A DNA stretch of 64,000 nt from NCBI GenBank assembly GCA_947683625.1, contig CANTUR010000281.1, positions 1,068,001 to 1,132,000 of the forward strand, written 5' to 3'. Every line of letters starts with the position of its first letter. Within the stretch, counting starts at the first letter, position 1. Shown here in pieces: positions 1 to 11,635 of the stretch. Below the pieces are notes generated by a model. It made no database searches, was not told the DNA's origin, and worked only from the letters and a program-made list of their open reading frames with translations. The position numbers and the translations under genes are program-made. This stretch comes from Mallotus nudiflorus. Taxonomy: Eukaryota > Streptophyta > Magnoliopsida > Malpighiales > Euphorbiaceae.

Positions 1-2
1 TG

Positions 3-380
3 ATGAGATTTGGCAGGAAGGGTAAGTTAGCACCGAGATACATTGGACAGTTTGAGATTCTGGAGAGAGTTGGCACTGTTGCATATCGGTTGGATTTGCC
101 TCCGAGTATGTCACAAGTGCATCCAGTATTTCATATCTCGATGTTGAGGAAGTATATCTCAGACCCTTCACACGTGTTGCAACCTGACAGTGTAGAAGTG
201 AGTGAAGATTTGACGTTTGTGGAAGAACCTGTGGCGATCGTTGACTATCAAGTTCGACAGTTGAGATCGAAGCAGATTCCGATGGTCAAGGTTCTGTGGC
301 GTAGCGACAGAGTCAAGGAGCATACGTGGGAGACTGAAGCTAAGATGCGAGCTTCTTATCCGTATCTCTTTCCTTCTTGA
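3..380 (+). CDS. Ty3/gypsy chromovirus polyprotein, C-terminal end (integrase tail plus chromodomain)
   Basis: The 125 visible residues are the very end of a gypsy polyprotein whose 5' part lies left of the window. The first ~60 residues (RKGKLAPRYIGQFEIL, then VHPVFHISMLRKY) are the GPY/F-type C-terminal region of plant gypsy integrases. The last ~50 (EEPVAIVDYQVRQLRSK, then VKVLW, TWE and a YPYLF end) are the degenerate chromodomain typical of plant chromoviruses, most like the Tekay/Del lineage. Known role of the family: the chromodomain steers integration into chromatin. The frame is open to its natural stop, which lies just before a G-rich polypurine tract (417-425) and the 3' LTR. The element could therefore be intact upstream, but that cannot be seen. 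Lineage is inferred from motif recall, not a search. Confidence 0.88.
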   Translation: MRFGRKGKLAPRYIGQFEILERVGTVAYRLDLPPSMSQVHPVFHISMLRKYISDPSHVLQPDSVEVSEDLTFVEEPVAIVDYQVRQLRSKQIPMVKVLWRSDRVKEHTWETEAKMRASYPYLFPS

Positions 381-428
381 TCTTGTTTTTCTGGAATTCA
401 GGGACGAATTCCTGTAAGGGGGGAATAC

Positions 429-3400
429 TGTAATATCTCGTGTTTTTAAAAAATATTTTTACACTGTACCGGGATATGCAGTGTTAATAATTTCTGTACA
501 TTATATGATATTTTTACGAGTTAATATGTATTTAAAATCTATTTTAATTACTGTGTATTATTTTCAGTATTTTACGTAAAATTTTTCCGGGACTTGCATT
601 TTCGGGGAAATTTTCACGTAAACAATGTATTATTAATTATTTTAAATATATTTTCGGACTTGCATTAACTCATGCGTATTTTTAAATTATTAAATAAAGC
701 CTGTGTGTGTATATTTATTTAATTAGGGTTTATTATTACCCTAATATTTTATTAATTATTTATTTGTTTTATTATTATTTAATTAATTTTATTTAGTATA
801 AATTATTAAAATATTAGATTTTATGTGTGTGGTGTATATTTGATGTGTGTAATTTAATATTATTTTAATATATAGTATAAAGTATATATATATACATATA
901 TACATCAAAAATCAAAAGAATTGGAAAATTACCATTTTGCCCCCCAAGTCTTCTTCTTCCTCCCGATCCTTCTCCTCGTCGTCCGGTCGCTGCTACTGCT
1001 GTTTCTTCACTGTGGGTGTGCCGTCCGGTGTGCCACCGCCTTCCCCAACCATTTTCGCCGCCTGAAGTAGCCGTTTCCGGTGCCTGGAAGTCGATTTTGG
1101 CCGGAGAAGCCGAAAATCGATCCACCGTCGATCACGCTGATTCCGGCCACCGTTTTCGACACCGCCTATCTCTTTCTTCTCCTTGAGCTCCGGTGAGTGT
1201 GATTCTAGCTTTGGTTTGAGCTAAAATGGTCTAGAATTGCTTAGGTTTCGATTTTGTCAAGTTCGGCTTATTAGGGTTTTTGATTTTTTTGAGCTTTGAA
1301 TTGATTGATTCATGAAAACTTCCTTCACAAATGTTGTTCCTAGTAGTTAAATCTACATGTATGAATTTTTGTAGAATTTTTGGATTTTTGGGTATTTTTG
1401 AATATTTTAATATTATTTTCTAATTTTCGGAAATTAATTGTTTAAATTATGAAATTGGAGTTTATGGTTAAATTAGGTGTTTAAATGAATTATAGGAATT
1501 TATTTGGAATTTTTATGAATTTCTAAGTATTTATTTTGAATTATTGAAGTTTATGTGATTTTGAGAAATTAGGGTTAATTGTGTTTTTATTTGAAATTAA
1601 TTGGTTAATTGAGTTTAATTATTGATATTATTGATAAATATGTTGAGAAAATTAATTTTGGATAATTGTATAATTTTTGGTGAATTTTTGAAGTAATTTA
1701 AGTATATTTATATATATAGGGGTATTTTGGTAATTTTACCCTAAATTGTCTAAAAATGTAATTTAATTGGTTTTAATAGTTATTTAAGGTATAAAAATGA
1801 TTTCTATAAAATATTTGGTATTTTTAACTAATTAAAACTATTTTTCGTGAATTATTTTCAATTATATATATAATATACGGTTTTACTAATAAAATGAGTT
1901 TTATTCGGTTTTTACGGTGTTTAAAGGTTAATTATGTAATTTCTACCTATGAGATGTATTTCTAGGTTTTAAGGATATTTTTGGTATATCTGGAATTATT
2001 CTGTGTTTATGGACCCCGGTCGGTGGACTGTAGTTTGGAGTCCGACCGTGGGATTTTGATTGTGTTGAGCTTGTATTTCGAAGTGTATTTCTTTGCAGGG
2101 TCGGCTCTACTCTTTTGAGTAGAGAGATGTCCGTTTTACAGGGGAGGTTCTGCCGGATTTTCGGTAGAATTCTCGTAAAACGTGATATCCAGTCGAACCC
2201 TAATTTTCGATTCTGTGTTTAATACTCTAGATTGAATTCTAGGATTTCTGTTAGGTTTATTCTAATGTCGGTTATTTATTTCTTGTTTAGTTGCACGGAG
2301 ACCGAGGGCTAGTGGACCAGGCCCGTCGGACCCGTCTCGTGGAGCGCACTAGGTGAGTTATTATACTATATATATATGCTTAGGATGCAGGATTTAGAAA
2401 TGCATGTTTTATGTTGATTAAATATGCATAAATAATTTGATTATTTCTTAAGTTTACATTAAGTATATTTTTGGTATATATTAAATTATATGCATGTTTT
2501 GTAAATAAAATATATTTAAAATGTTTTTAAATATATTCGAGCTTAAGTTATAATTTGATTGGATTTATTTAACGTATATATACTCGAAATATACCTGGTT
2601 TACTTTTGGTATATTTCTGGTATATATATGGATTATATTGTTATTTCATTTACATTCATGCATCATTTATTTTTGTGAATGAATATTTTATATTATTTAT
2701 TAATGAAGGATATCAATAGAACGTGCTACCTGGTGGGCAGCACTAGGACCGAGTACGTACCGGTACGCCTATAGCTTTAGGCTATATTACTAACTTATTT
2801 ATGGATATTGATTTAATGTGATTATTGATATGTGAGATGTGGTTTGGAGGTGTGATTGTTGGAGCTCGGTTGACCAAGTGTCTCGGGGCCAATCACACTG
2901 GCAGTCAGACTGCTGGAGCTCGGTTGACTTAGTGTCTCGGGGCCAGTCTATTGTCCAAATGGATTAAGTGGATATACTTGGAATAAGTGAGCCTATATGG
3001 CTAGAGTGTTGTTTAACACTGTTTTCTGAGGTTGCGTTATTCTAGGGTTCTATGTGATCCTTCATAAAAGATGATTTTTAATGAAAATATATATAAAATG
3101 ATTTTATTGCATCTGTGTGCAATTGCCTGTATATATACATATTATATACTATTGACTGTATGCATTATCACTTAGTATGTATGTATATATATTATAGTAA
3201 TTCACTCAGTGAGGTCTGACTCCCCTCTGTTGACTATTTTTCAGGAGAGTCAACTTCTTCAGACCTCAGTAGCAGGTCGATACGCCGGATTTCTTCCGCC
3301 CCGGCTTCCTTATGTAAATTGTTTACTTGAGTCTTGTTTATTTTATCTAGACACTGCAGTAGTTGTGAATTACAGTATTGGATTTCATGTATTTTATTTT

Positions 3401-3648
3401 AAAGAGATGTATTATATTGAAACTGGATTTGTATTAAAGAGATCATATATCTATGGGATGAGAGGTGATTTAAATCCAGTTGATGTGAATAATATTATGA
3501 TATTATGATTTTTATTTTCCGCTGCATATTATATTGTTACTGTTATTATGGCATGATTTATTTTATTTTTAGGCTTGCTACGGGTTCCGGATTCGAAGGA
3601 ATTCCCGTTCCCTAGCGCCGGTCATGGCCCCTGTTTTGGGTCGTGACA
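429..3648 (+). repeat. 3' LTR of the gypsy element (about 3.2 kb)
   Basis: Long LTR with TG...CA ends, bounded by the polypurine tract and the target site. Most of it is AT-rich. It contains one GC-rich, CT-rich block (about 940-1190) after a TATA-like stretch (TATAGTATAAAG, about 871-882), then a splice-donor-like CCG/GTGAGT at 1193. A pyrimidine-rich acceptor (TTTCTTTGCAG) ends at 2098. Direct repeats of a ~65-bp unit are at about 2848-2945. No 5' LTR is visible for comparison, so age cannot be estimated. Confidence 0.8.
2848..2945 (+). repeat. Direct repeat inside the gypsy LTR
   Basis: A unit beginning GGAGCTCGGTTGAC and ending AGTGTCTCGGGGCCA occurs twice, about 65 bases apart, separated by the variable part CACACTGGCAGTCAGACTGC. 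Both copies are nearly identical. This is likely an LTR-internal duplication, possibly in a regulatory part. Confidence 0.6.
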
Positions 3649-3653
3649 AAGTG

Positions 3654-3988
3654 TTAAGCCATTAAAATACTTAGTAATTAGTTTAAGATTGAGCCTAGAA
3701 ACTCTTATTTGTTTGGTTGAAGAGTTAGCCTTAAAACTCATTTTGTGTAAGGTTAAAGAGTGAGCCTCAAACTCCTATAATCTCAATCTTGTGAATAAGA
3801 CTATGGGTATTGAAAAATCCTAAATTGGGGAGATGTAAGATTGTTGAGAATCTGAACTTCTTAAATTTCTGTGTTCATTGTTCTTCATACTCTTTTCTCT
3901 TTCAATTCTTGTTCATTCCTTAAGTTTATTTTATTTTTTTTTTAAATCCTTCATTAGCCTTATTCACCCCCCTCTAAGGCACTTTCTA
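3654..3988 (+). repeat. 5' LTR remnant of the Sirevirus-like copia
   Basis: Aligns by eye with 12466-12814 (shared blocks GAGCCTAGAAACTCTT, GAAGAGTTAGCCTTAAAACTC, CAATCTTGTGAATAAGA, CTTCATTAGCCTTATTCAC). The first ~830 bases of the LTR are missing because the gypsy element sits in between; they should lie left of the window. Confidence 0.8.
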
Positions 3989-4037
3989 TTAGTATTAGAG
4001 CTTGGGTTCTAGGTACTTAGTTGCTAGAATTCAAGAT

Positions 4038-5320
4038 CATGGGAAGTGAATTTTTTTCTTTTCAATCCTTTGAACCATTATTTGATAAGAGTGACTTCAT
4101 AAAGAATAAAGAAGTCTTATGTTATGAATGCAAGAAGCCTTGACATATTATAAGTGAGTGTCTACGGCTCAAGCACAAAGGCAAAGGAAGAAAAGAAAAG
4201 AGAAGAGCTTTTAAAGCCACTTGGGATAACTCTTCTGAATATGAGATAGAGAAAGAGCAATAAAAGGCTATCAACCTTTGCTTCATGGCTCTTGAAAACA
4301 AAAATGAGGTACCATTTACTTCTAACTCCTCTTGTGATGATTATTATGATTATAATGATGATGATGATGATGATGATGATAATGATGATGATGATGATAA
4401 GAGCACTATTGTGAGTAAACTCTTGATTAAATGCAAAAGCTTATTATCTAAGAAGAAACATTATAAGCATGAGTTAACTAGCTTAACTAAGGAATTCAAA
4501 AATTTAAAGAATGATTTTGCTAAGCTTGTTAAATCTAATGAAAAACTTACTTGTGATTTAAAATCTTCAAATTCCTTAGAAGAGTAACTCAAGAAAGCAA
4601 GTGATGAAAATTATAAGCTTTCCAATGAGGTAATACAGTTAAAAAAATCCATTTCAAAATTCAAGAGAGGAAAGGAGAGCTTAGATAGTCTACTTAACTC
4701 TCAAAACTCCTTGGAAAAACTCATGAAATTAGATATGAAAATGGAATGCCTTTGTCCTTATCATCATCTCACAATAAATTTATTAAAGCTTCATGTAATT
4801 TTATTCCCTCTACCTATAAAAATATTGAGACTCAAGCCTTCAAAGCTAATAAGTCTTATGTGTCAAATATTAGAGGAAAGTCTTATAAGAATCAATACTA
4901 TATGACATAAAAAGGTAAATTTCATGCTAGGAAGGCACAACCTAAACATACTTATATGTATACTAGACACAACACTCATAAGCATGTTACACAACACAAT
5001 GCACCTAAACATGTTGCTCAAACCTATCAAAATATACATTTTCATTATCAATGTATGTCATACTCTTTGCATATAGCACAAAGAAATTTTAGGAATTATA
5101 CGTAACCACAATACCAAAGGCACATCTCATTTACTAGAAATTTGTATCGTCCTAGGAGAAATAAATTTGAAAATATTGTATGTTTATATTTTATGATGAA
5201 AGGACACACTAACAATGTGTGTTTCTATAGAAGATTAAACATGAACTTGCTTCATTTGAATTATCTTGAGACTAACCAACCTAGACCAAGAAAGGTTTAT
5301 GTTTAAAAGAACACTGAGAT
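4038..5320 (+). pseudogene. Broken gag of the Sirevirus-like copia
   Basis: Reading starts at MGSEFFSFQSFEPLFDK. A CCHC zinc knuckle (CYECKKP) is interrupted by TGA at 4141. A run of Asp codons made by a (GAT)n microsatellite (about 4335-4400) is followed by a lysine-rich, coiled-coil-like part (SKLLIKCKSLLSKKKHYKHELTSLTKEFKNLKN and on). Further stops and frame changes follow. Known role of the family: Gag forms the particle and binds the element's RNA. No product can be made here. Confidence 0.7.
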
Positions 5321-5439
5321 TATCTTGTGTAGGTGTGCTTGAAATCCAGAAGAATAAAAAGCAAGTGGTATCTCAATATTGGATGTTTAAGACACATGAG
5401 GGAGATAAGGAGTAATTAAACAAGCTTGATGCAAAGGAT

Positions 5440-8400
5440 GGAGGACATGTCACATTCGGGGACAATGCCAAAGGAAAGATAATAGGCATTAAAGAAATCG
5501 ATAATCCTCAACTCTTATCTATACACCATGTATTTCTTGTTGATGATCTTAAACATAATTTGTTAAGTATAAGTTAATTATATGACATGGGAAATAAAGT
5601 CACTTTCTATCCTAGAAATTGCTTTGTTAGTAGTCTTTATGCAGGCAAACTAATTTTTAGTGGTGAAAGAGTAGACAATGTTTATGTTATTAATTTGAAT
5701 AAAATTGATAACAAAGATATAAAATGCTTAATCTCTATCTCCCATGACACATGGACATAATATAAAAGGTTAGGACATGCAAATTTTGAGCTTTTGAATA
5801 ATTTTTGTAAACACAAACTTATGATTAGTTTACCTAAGCTTGAATACACTAAGGATAAACCTTGTGATGCTTGCCAAAAAGAAAATAAAATCTAAGTCCT
5901 CATTTAAGCTCAAGAATGTAGAGTCCACTTCTAGGCCACTTGAACTTATACATATAGATTTGTTTGGACCAACTAGAGTTGCTAGTCTCCATGGAATATA
6001 CTATGCATATGTATTTATGGGCACTGAGGTTTAAACCACGCACCCAAGTATACAATGACCATGACATTGTGTGGGCTTAAGGCCTACTAGGATTACTAAA
6101 TGGGGTTTTTTAAGGCCCGACAAGGAGATGGAGTTACCACCCGGATGAAAATCGGGACACTTTCATAGCAACTGGATTCCATGGAGGTTCCCAAAAGCCA
6201 TCATCAGAGATTCGAGTTCAGAAACTGGGTATGGGCTTTGAATGCCCACCTAACCTTATGGTTGGCCTCCATTTATGTTTTGTATTTTATTACCCATGAT
6301 TATTTAATTATTTCCTTACTATTATGGTTTGCAAATGCTTTCAATTTTACAATTTAATATAAGTTTGCACATTAGTCCTTTTGCATGTTTATTGCCTTGG
6401 CATTCGAATAAATTATTAAGAATAAATTTACAAACATTCACTTTAAATAAATGGGGAAGACATTAGGGATTACAATAATTTGTACAATTATTACAATAAT
6501 GAACCCAAATGAAACCTCTCAAAAACTAATTAATTCACTAATTACATAGTGATTAAAATCACTAAAACCTATAACAAATAAAGGTTAGTTTCATATTCAA
6601 ATGAACAGCTTTATTTACAAAAAAGTTCAAATTATATTAATATAAACAAAGGCATGCAGATTCATATAAACATGGATCAATCATTTAACTAGTCTTAAAA
6701 GTATAGCATTCATATGTAATATCAAAATAATCAGGCAGCATATACGCATCATATACTGAAAATATATTAAAATGATATTAAAACAAAGCAGAATTGTGCA
6801 AGACTCTACATGAGAGGTGATCGCTACTAGGTTAAGAGGTGACGCCCTCTTTAGTAGTCACGGCAACATAGAAAACTATAGGTTTCTTAAATCCTAAGTA
6901 ACTCAAATATTCATAAAAATCAATGTAAACCAACAACTAAAAACTCAATAATTCATATATTCAAGCTCTAGATGCAATCCTAAGAAAGCAATGAACACGA
7001 AAGAGGTATAAAATAAAGAAATGAAGTTTCAAACAAAATAAAGAACTTAAAGCTTAAAAATAGGGATTCTTATTTATTTGAACCGATTTAATGCTCCTAA
7101 CTGAAGCCCTCAGAGTTTGTTTGATTCATTTTCGATGTATTGAATGTAAGAATCTCCTTCCTCGTTCTCAAGAGATGGATTCCTAGCTTCAAGTTCCTTT
7201 TCTTCCTTTTTCTTCCTTCTTTTTTTCTTTTTCTTAAGAGTGTTTTTTTCTTTCTTTCTTTTTTCTTCCTAAAAAGGGTCCTCCAAAAAACCTCCTTTTT
7301 GAATGGCCAAAACTCCTTTTTAAGCCTCTACCATCTCTCTCTTTAATTGTCCTCCAAAAATCAAGGTTATTTTCCACCTTGCCTTTTCATTATTGCCTCC
7401 TTTCTTTTCTCATAATTTCATGCCCCAAAAGTCTTATTGTTTTATTCAAAACTCTAAACTAGAGGTAAGAAGGTCAATTTTTTTTATGTTAAATGTAACA
7501 ATAAATAGCATTTATAGCTGCAGGGGACATGTTTGAAGAGGCGACATCTCTTTGGTGAGGTGTTACCTTACCAATGGCCAAGGTGAAGAGGCGATCGCCT
7601 CTTCACTAGGCCTTTGGGCCTAAAAGGCCTAGTTTGGGCTTGATAAAAGGCTAATAGACTTATTATTTTGGGTTTTGGTTAGATATGAAAGCTTCACGTT
7701 AGGTTTAAACTCCTGAATTCATTTTAAAGAAGATGTCGGGTTATTCTTGCATTCAAAATTTATGTTATCTCATCACTGGGCATTCATTGCGGGCCTATCA
7801 AACTAAGGGTGTCCACAGTATTAGTTAATGTTTACTCTAGATTTACTTGGATGTGTTTTCTTACTCATAAGAATGATGCTTTTAAAGCATTTGAAAATTT
7901 TTCAAAAAGAGTTTAAAGAGAAAAAGATTTTTGCATTTCATTTATTAGGAGTGATAATGGAACCAAATTTAAAATGAATTCTTCAAAGCCTTTCGCAATG
8001 AAAATGGTATTTCACATACATTTTCTTCTCCTTGAACTCCTTAACAAAATAGGGTAGTTGAAAGAAAAAATAGAACTTTAGTAAAAATAGCACGAACAAT
8101 GCTTCATGAGTATAACTTACCACTATACTTTTGCGCGAAAGCCATTAACACATCTTGCTACATTTTAAATAGAGTTTTTAAAAGACTCCTTTGAAGCAAA
8201 ACTTCTTATAAGCTTTAGAATAATAGACAACTCAAAATATCATATTTAAGAGTATTTGGATGCAAATGTTTTATATTGAACACCAAGGATAATCTTGAGA
8301 AACTTGATTCTAAAGCTGATGAAGGAATTTTCCTAGGCTATTCTACTTCTAGTAAAGCATATAGAGTCTTTAATAAAAGAACACTAGTAGTTGATGAGTC

Positions 8401-10246
8401 AATGCATATTATATTTAATAAATCAAACTCACTTAATCCTAGAAAAGATGTTTATAGTGTTAATGGTTTTGTAGATGAGCATATGAATGTGAACACTCAA
8501 TAAGAAAATGCTAGTAAGCTTTTGAAACTTGAAGGTTCAAACAAGGAGGACAATGAGGAGATGTCTCAACCTACCTTGAAGGATGAAATTCCAAAAGATT
8601 GACAATTCAAGAAAGCACATCCTCAAGAACTTATCATAGGTGACACTACAAAAGGAGTAACTATTATATCTTAATTTAAGTCTATTGTTAATTTAGCTTT
8701 CATATCTCAAATTGAGCCAAAAATTGTTAATGATGCCTTAAGTGATGAACTTTGGGTCCTTGCTATACAAGAAGAGTTAAATCAATTTAAGAGAAACAAG
8801 GTTTGGACCTTGATCCCTAGACCTAAACATCATCCTATTATAGACACCAAATGGGTGTTTAAAAATAATATGAATAAACAAGGTATCATAACTAAGAACA
8901 AAACTAGACTAGTAGTTAAAGGTTATAATGAAGAGGAAGACATTGAGTATAATGAAACCTTTGCCCTAGTTGCAAGGTTAAAAGCTATTAGAATGCTACT
9001 TTCATTTGCATCATTCATAGATTTGAAAATTTATCAAATGGATGTTAAAAGTGCATTTTTAAATAGTTTTATTGAAGAGGAGGTATATGTTAAACAACCT
9101 CAGGGTTTTGAAAATTTTAATTCTCTAAATCATATTTTGAAATTTTTAAAAACATTATATAGATTGAAATAAGCTCCAAGAGTTTGGTATGAAAGATTGA
9201 GTAACTTTCTATTAGAGAAAGTTTCTCTAAAGGAAAAGTTGACACAACTCTTCTCATAAAGAAATCCAAACATGATTTAGTTATTGTGCAAATATATGTT
9301 GATGATATTATTTTCGGTGATACTATCCATTGTTTGTGTGAGGAATTCTCTAAGTTAATGCAAGGAGAATTTGAAATGAGCATGATGGGTGAACTCAAAT
9401 TCTTCTTTGGACTATAAATTAAGTAATGTAAGGAGGAGATATTCATTAATCAAACTAAATATGCAAAAAATATTCTTAAGAAGTTTGGCATGGATGTAGC
9501 TAAATCAAGCAAAACTCCTATGAGTACCACTACCAAACTCAACAAAGATGAGAATGGAAAGTTGGTTGGTGAAAAGTGATTTAGAGGTATGATCAGATCC
9601 CTTCTTTATTTAACCGCTGGTAGACCTGATATTATGTTTGCTACTTACTTGTGTGCTAGGTTTCAATCTAGTCCTAGAGAGTCTCATTTGAATACAATCA
9701 AAAGAATTTTTAAATATTTAAGTGGAAGTATGCATTTAGGACTTTGGTATCCTAGGAGTTCTTCCTTTGACTTGATTAGTTATTCATATGCAGACGTTGC
9801 CAGTAGTTTACTAGATATAAAGAGAACTTTCAAAATTTGTCAATTTTTAAGACAACATTTAGTTTCTTGGTTTAACAAGAAACAAGTTTTAATTGCCTTG
9901 TCCATTACTGAAGCTAAATATATTACAACAAGTCTTTGTTATTCATAAGTCTTATGGTAAAAACAATAATTTTTAGACTATAGTATAAAACTTGATCACA
10001 TTCAAATCAAATGTGATAATACAAGTGCTATAAACCTTAGCAAGAATTAAATTCAACATTCTAGAACTAAGAATATAGATATTAGAAATCATTTCTTACG
10101 TGATCATATGCAAAATGGTGATATCTCACTTGAATTTATTAATACAAATAATCAACTTGTAGATATCTTCACCAAACCTCTCAATGTAGAGAGATTGAAT
10201 TTCATTAAGCATGAACTAGACATGATTGATGGTTCTAGTTTGTCTT
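5440..10246 (+). pseudogene. Broken pol of the Sirevirus-like copia (protease, integrase, RT, RNase H)
   Basis: Fragments appear in the family's usual order. The protease-to-integrase bridge is near 5440-5750. The integrase start (HIDLFGPTRVASLHG, about 5945-6010) is cut by the 1.8-kb insert at 6016-7817 and resumes with a YSRFTW-type segment at 7830. Reverse transcriptase runs from about 8700 (WVFKN, ETFALVARLKAIRMLL, QMDVKSAFLN), with the DD part near 9298-9312 in a shifted frame. RNase H runs from 9589 (LLYLTAGRPDIMFA, SYADVA, ITEAKY) to the end (VDIFTKPLNVERLNFIKHELDMID) at about 10246. There are many stops and frameshifts, so it is inactive. Confidence 0.8.
6016..7817. mobile_element. 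Probable solo LTR (about 1.8 kb) inserted in the copia integrase
   Basis: The insert is bounded by direct repeats GTATT (6011-6015 and 7818-7822) and interrupts the integrase frame at exactly that point. Its ends, TATGGGCACTG and GGGTGTCCACA, are imperfect inverted repeats of the TGTGGACACCC kind. TG...CA ends with a 5-bp duplication fit an LTR (first TG mutated to TA), and no coding region is present, so a solo LTR is the simplest reading. A non-autonomous LTR element is an alternative. Family not identified. It contains a CT-rich run (7195-7270) and a 24-base perfect palindrome (7583-7606). Confidence 0.65.
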
Positions 10247-10249
10247 GAT

Positions 10250-11635
10250 TTTATGCTTAATTGATGGTTGGACTGTTTTCATATGAAATCAGGTTGTGCT
10301 TATTGATTGCTTTGATTATTAATTTTGATTTTGATCTTAAAAATTTTTTAATTTTTTTTGCTATTTAATAATTATTTATTGAAATTATTTTAATAAATTA
10401 ACTATTCAAATCTCGCATTTTTTTAATATAATTGTCATGCATTTATATATATTTAAATATGCATTATGATTTTTTTAATTCCACCTCCTCCTCAATAAGA
10501 CTAGATTTTTATGTTTTATTTTATTTGTTTTCGTCAGTTTTTGTTTGGTTTACTTTTAGTATATTTTTCATATCTAAGCTTTGAGCTGTTAGTTTGTTTT
10601 TATGGTAATTTTGTGTCAATTTAGGTTCGATTTATTTTTTGGATATAAGCCATGAGAAGTTAGTTTTATGTCTTGTTATGGCTTGTTTACAATTAATATT
10701 TTAATATTATTGTAACTCTATCCTTTTCATTGATGCAATTTTTATTTTATTAAAATTTCCTTTTGCTTTTTGACAAAGGGGGAAAAATATTTGAGTTTGA
10801 ATTAAATTTTTTATGTATAGTTGTTTGAATTTATTTTACATAATTTTGTTTATGCATGCATAGTACATTGTAAGTGTGGCTAGTTTTGTCATATTTTTAT
10901 CTGTGATAAAAAGTTTTGTTTTAATTACTTTATTTATATGTATATATGTGTGATACGTGGCAAGATGGACTTAAACTTTCTTAGATTTGGTCTACCTTTG
11001 TTTTCATTATTTTGGTTCTTGATCTTTAGTTTCTTTTAAGAAATAAGCTCTATATGATCATATGAAATATGTAATATATTTGTGATTTGTTAAGTGCTAC
11101 TAATTTTTTTTAATATATTTGAAATTATTTCCTTTATATTGCCTATCATTTATTTAAATGATCATGTTATTATGTTTTTTTTTATGTTTTTAACACATTT
11201 TTAATGTTAGGCCATGTTTTTATGTCCCTCATGTTATGTTTTATGTTGTTTCTATTTTTGTTAAGGGGGATGATTTATAAATTTATATTTCTTATCATAT
11301 CCAAAAAGGAGAGTAATTAAGAAATATATTAAATATTTTAATTGGTATATTTATCAATTGAATTTTTTTAAGAGTTGTTCAATTGATAATTGTATAGCAC
11401 AAAAGGGGAAATTCTTAAAATTTCATTGCTTTTAAAATTGGTATCATTCTTATTCCATTAATATTCTTCACTATTTGAATTCCTTACTCCTTAAATTCAT
11501 TATTTTTATAATAAGCATAAATTAAGAGGGCGTATAATTCACACACTTTATTAGGATTCAAATCAACACACACTTCACTTTATATTATCCTTCTCAAACT
11601 CAAAATAAGTTTATCAAAATAAAAAAAAGGGAGAT
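10250..11635 (+). other. Non-coding spacer between pol and 3' LTR of the copia
   Basis: AT-rich stretch of about 1.39 kb with no supported reading frame. Some Sireviruses carry an envelope-like frame or conserved non-coding motifs here. I see no envelope-like protein. Purine-rich blocks near 10777-10790 and 11265-11275 could be extra polypurine tracts; the main one is at 11621-11634. Confidence 0.5.

Larger units (their letters stand above)
1..3648 (+). mobile_element. Ty3/gypsy chromovirus, 3' part (pol end and long 3' LTR)
   Basis: This is the 3' end of a gypsy element inserted into the 5' LTR of the copia element that follows. The polypurine tract (GGGGGG, 418-423) precedes an LTR that starts TGTAATATCTCG at 429 and ends GTCGTGACA at 3648. 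The next five bases are AAGTG (3649-3653). The undamaged 3' LTR of the surrounding copia reads TTAAGTGTTTAGTC at the matching place, so AAGTG fits the 5-bp target duplication and the insertion point. The other flank is outside the window. Confidence 0.85.

Noticed and set aside
865..1125. Minus-strand open frame of 86 residues in the gypsy LTR
   Set aside because: It exists because the block is GC-rich. The product is low-complexity with no family match, and the plus strand looks like an LTR leader.
3209..3508. Open frame of 99 residues in the gypsy LTR
   Set aside because: No recognisable domain, composition as expected by chance, inside a repeat.
7140..7346. Small Phe/Leu-rich frame in the solo LTR-like insert
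   Set aside because: Produced by a TTC/TTT-rich run; not protein-like.
6016..7817. Insert as a DNA transposon with inverted ends
   Set aside because: Inverted similarity of the ends is only ~11 bases and the duplication is 5 bp with TG...CA-like ends, fitting an LTR better; kept as a lower-probability alternative.
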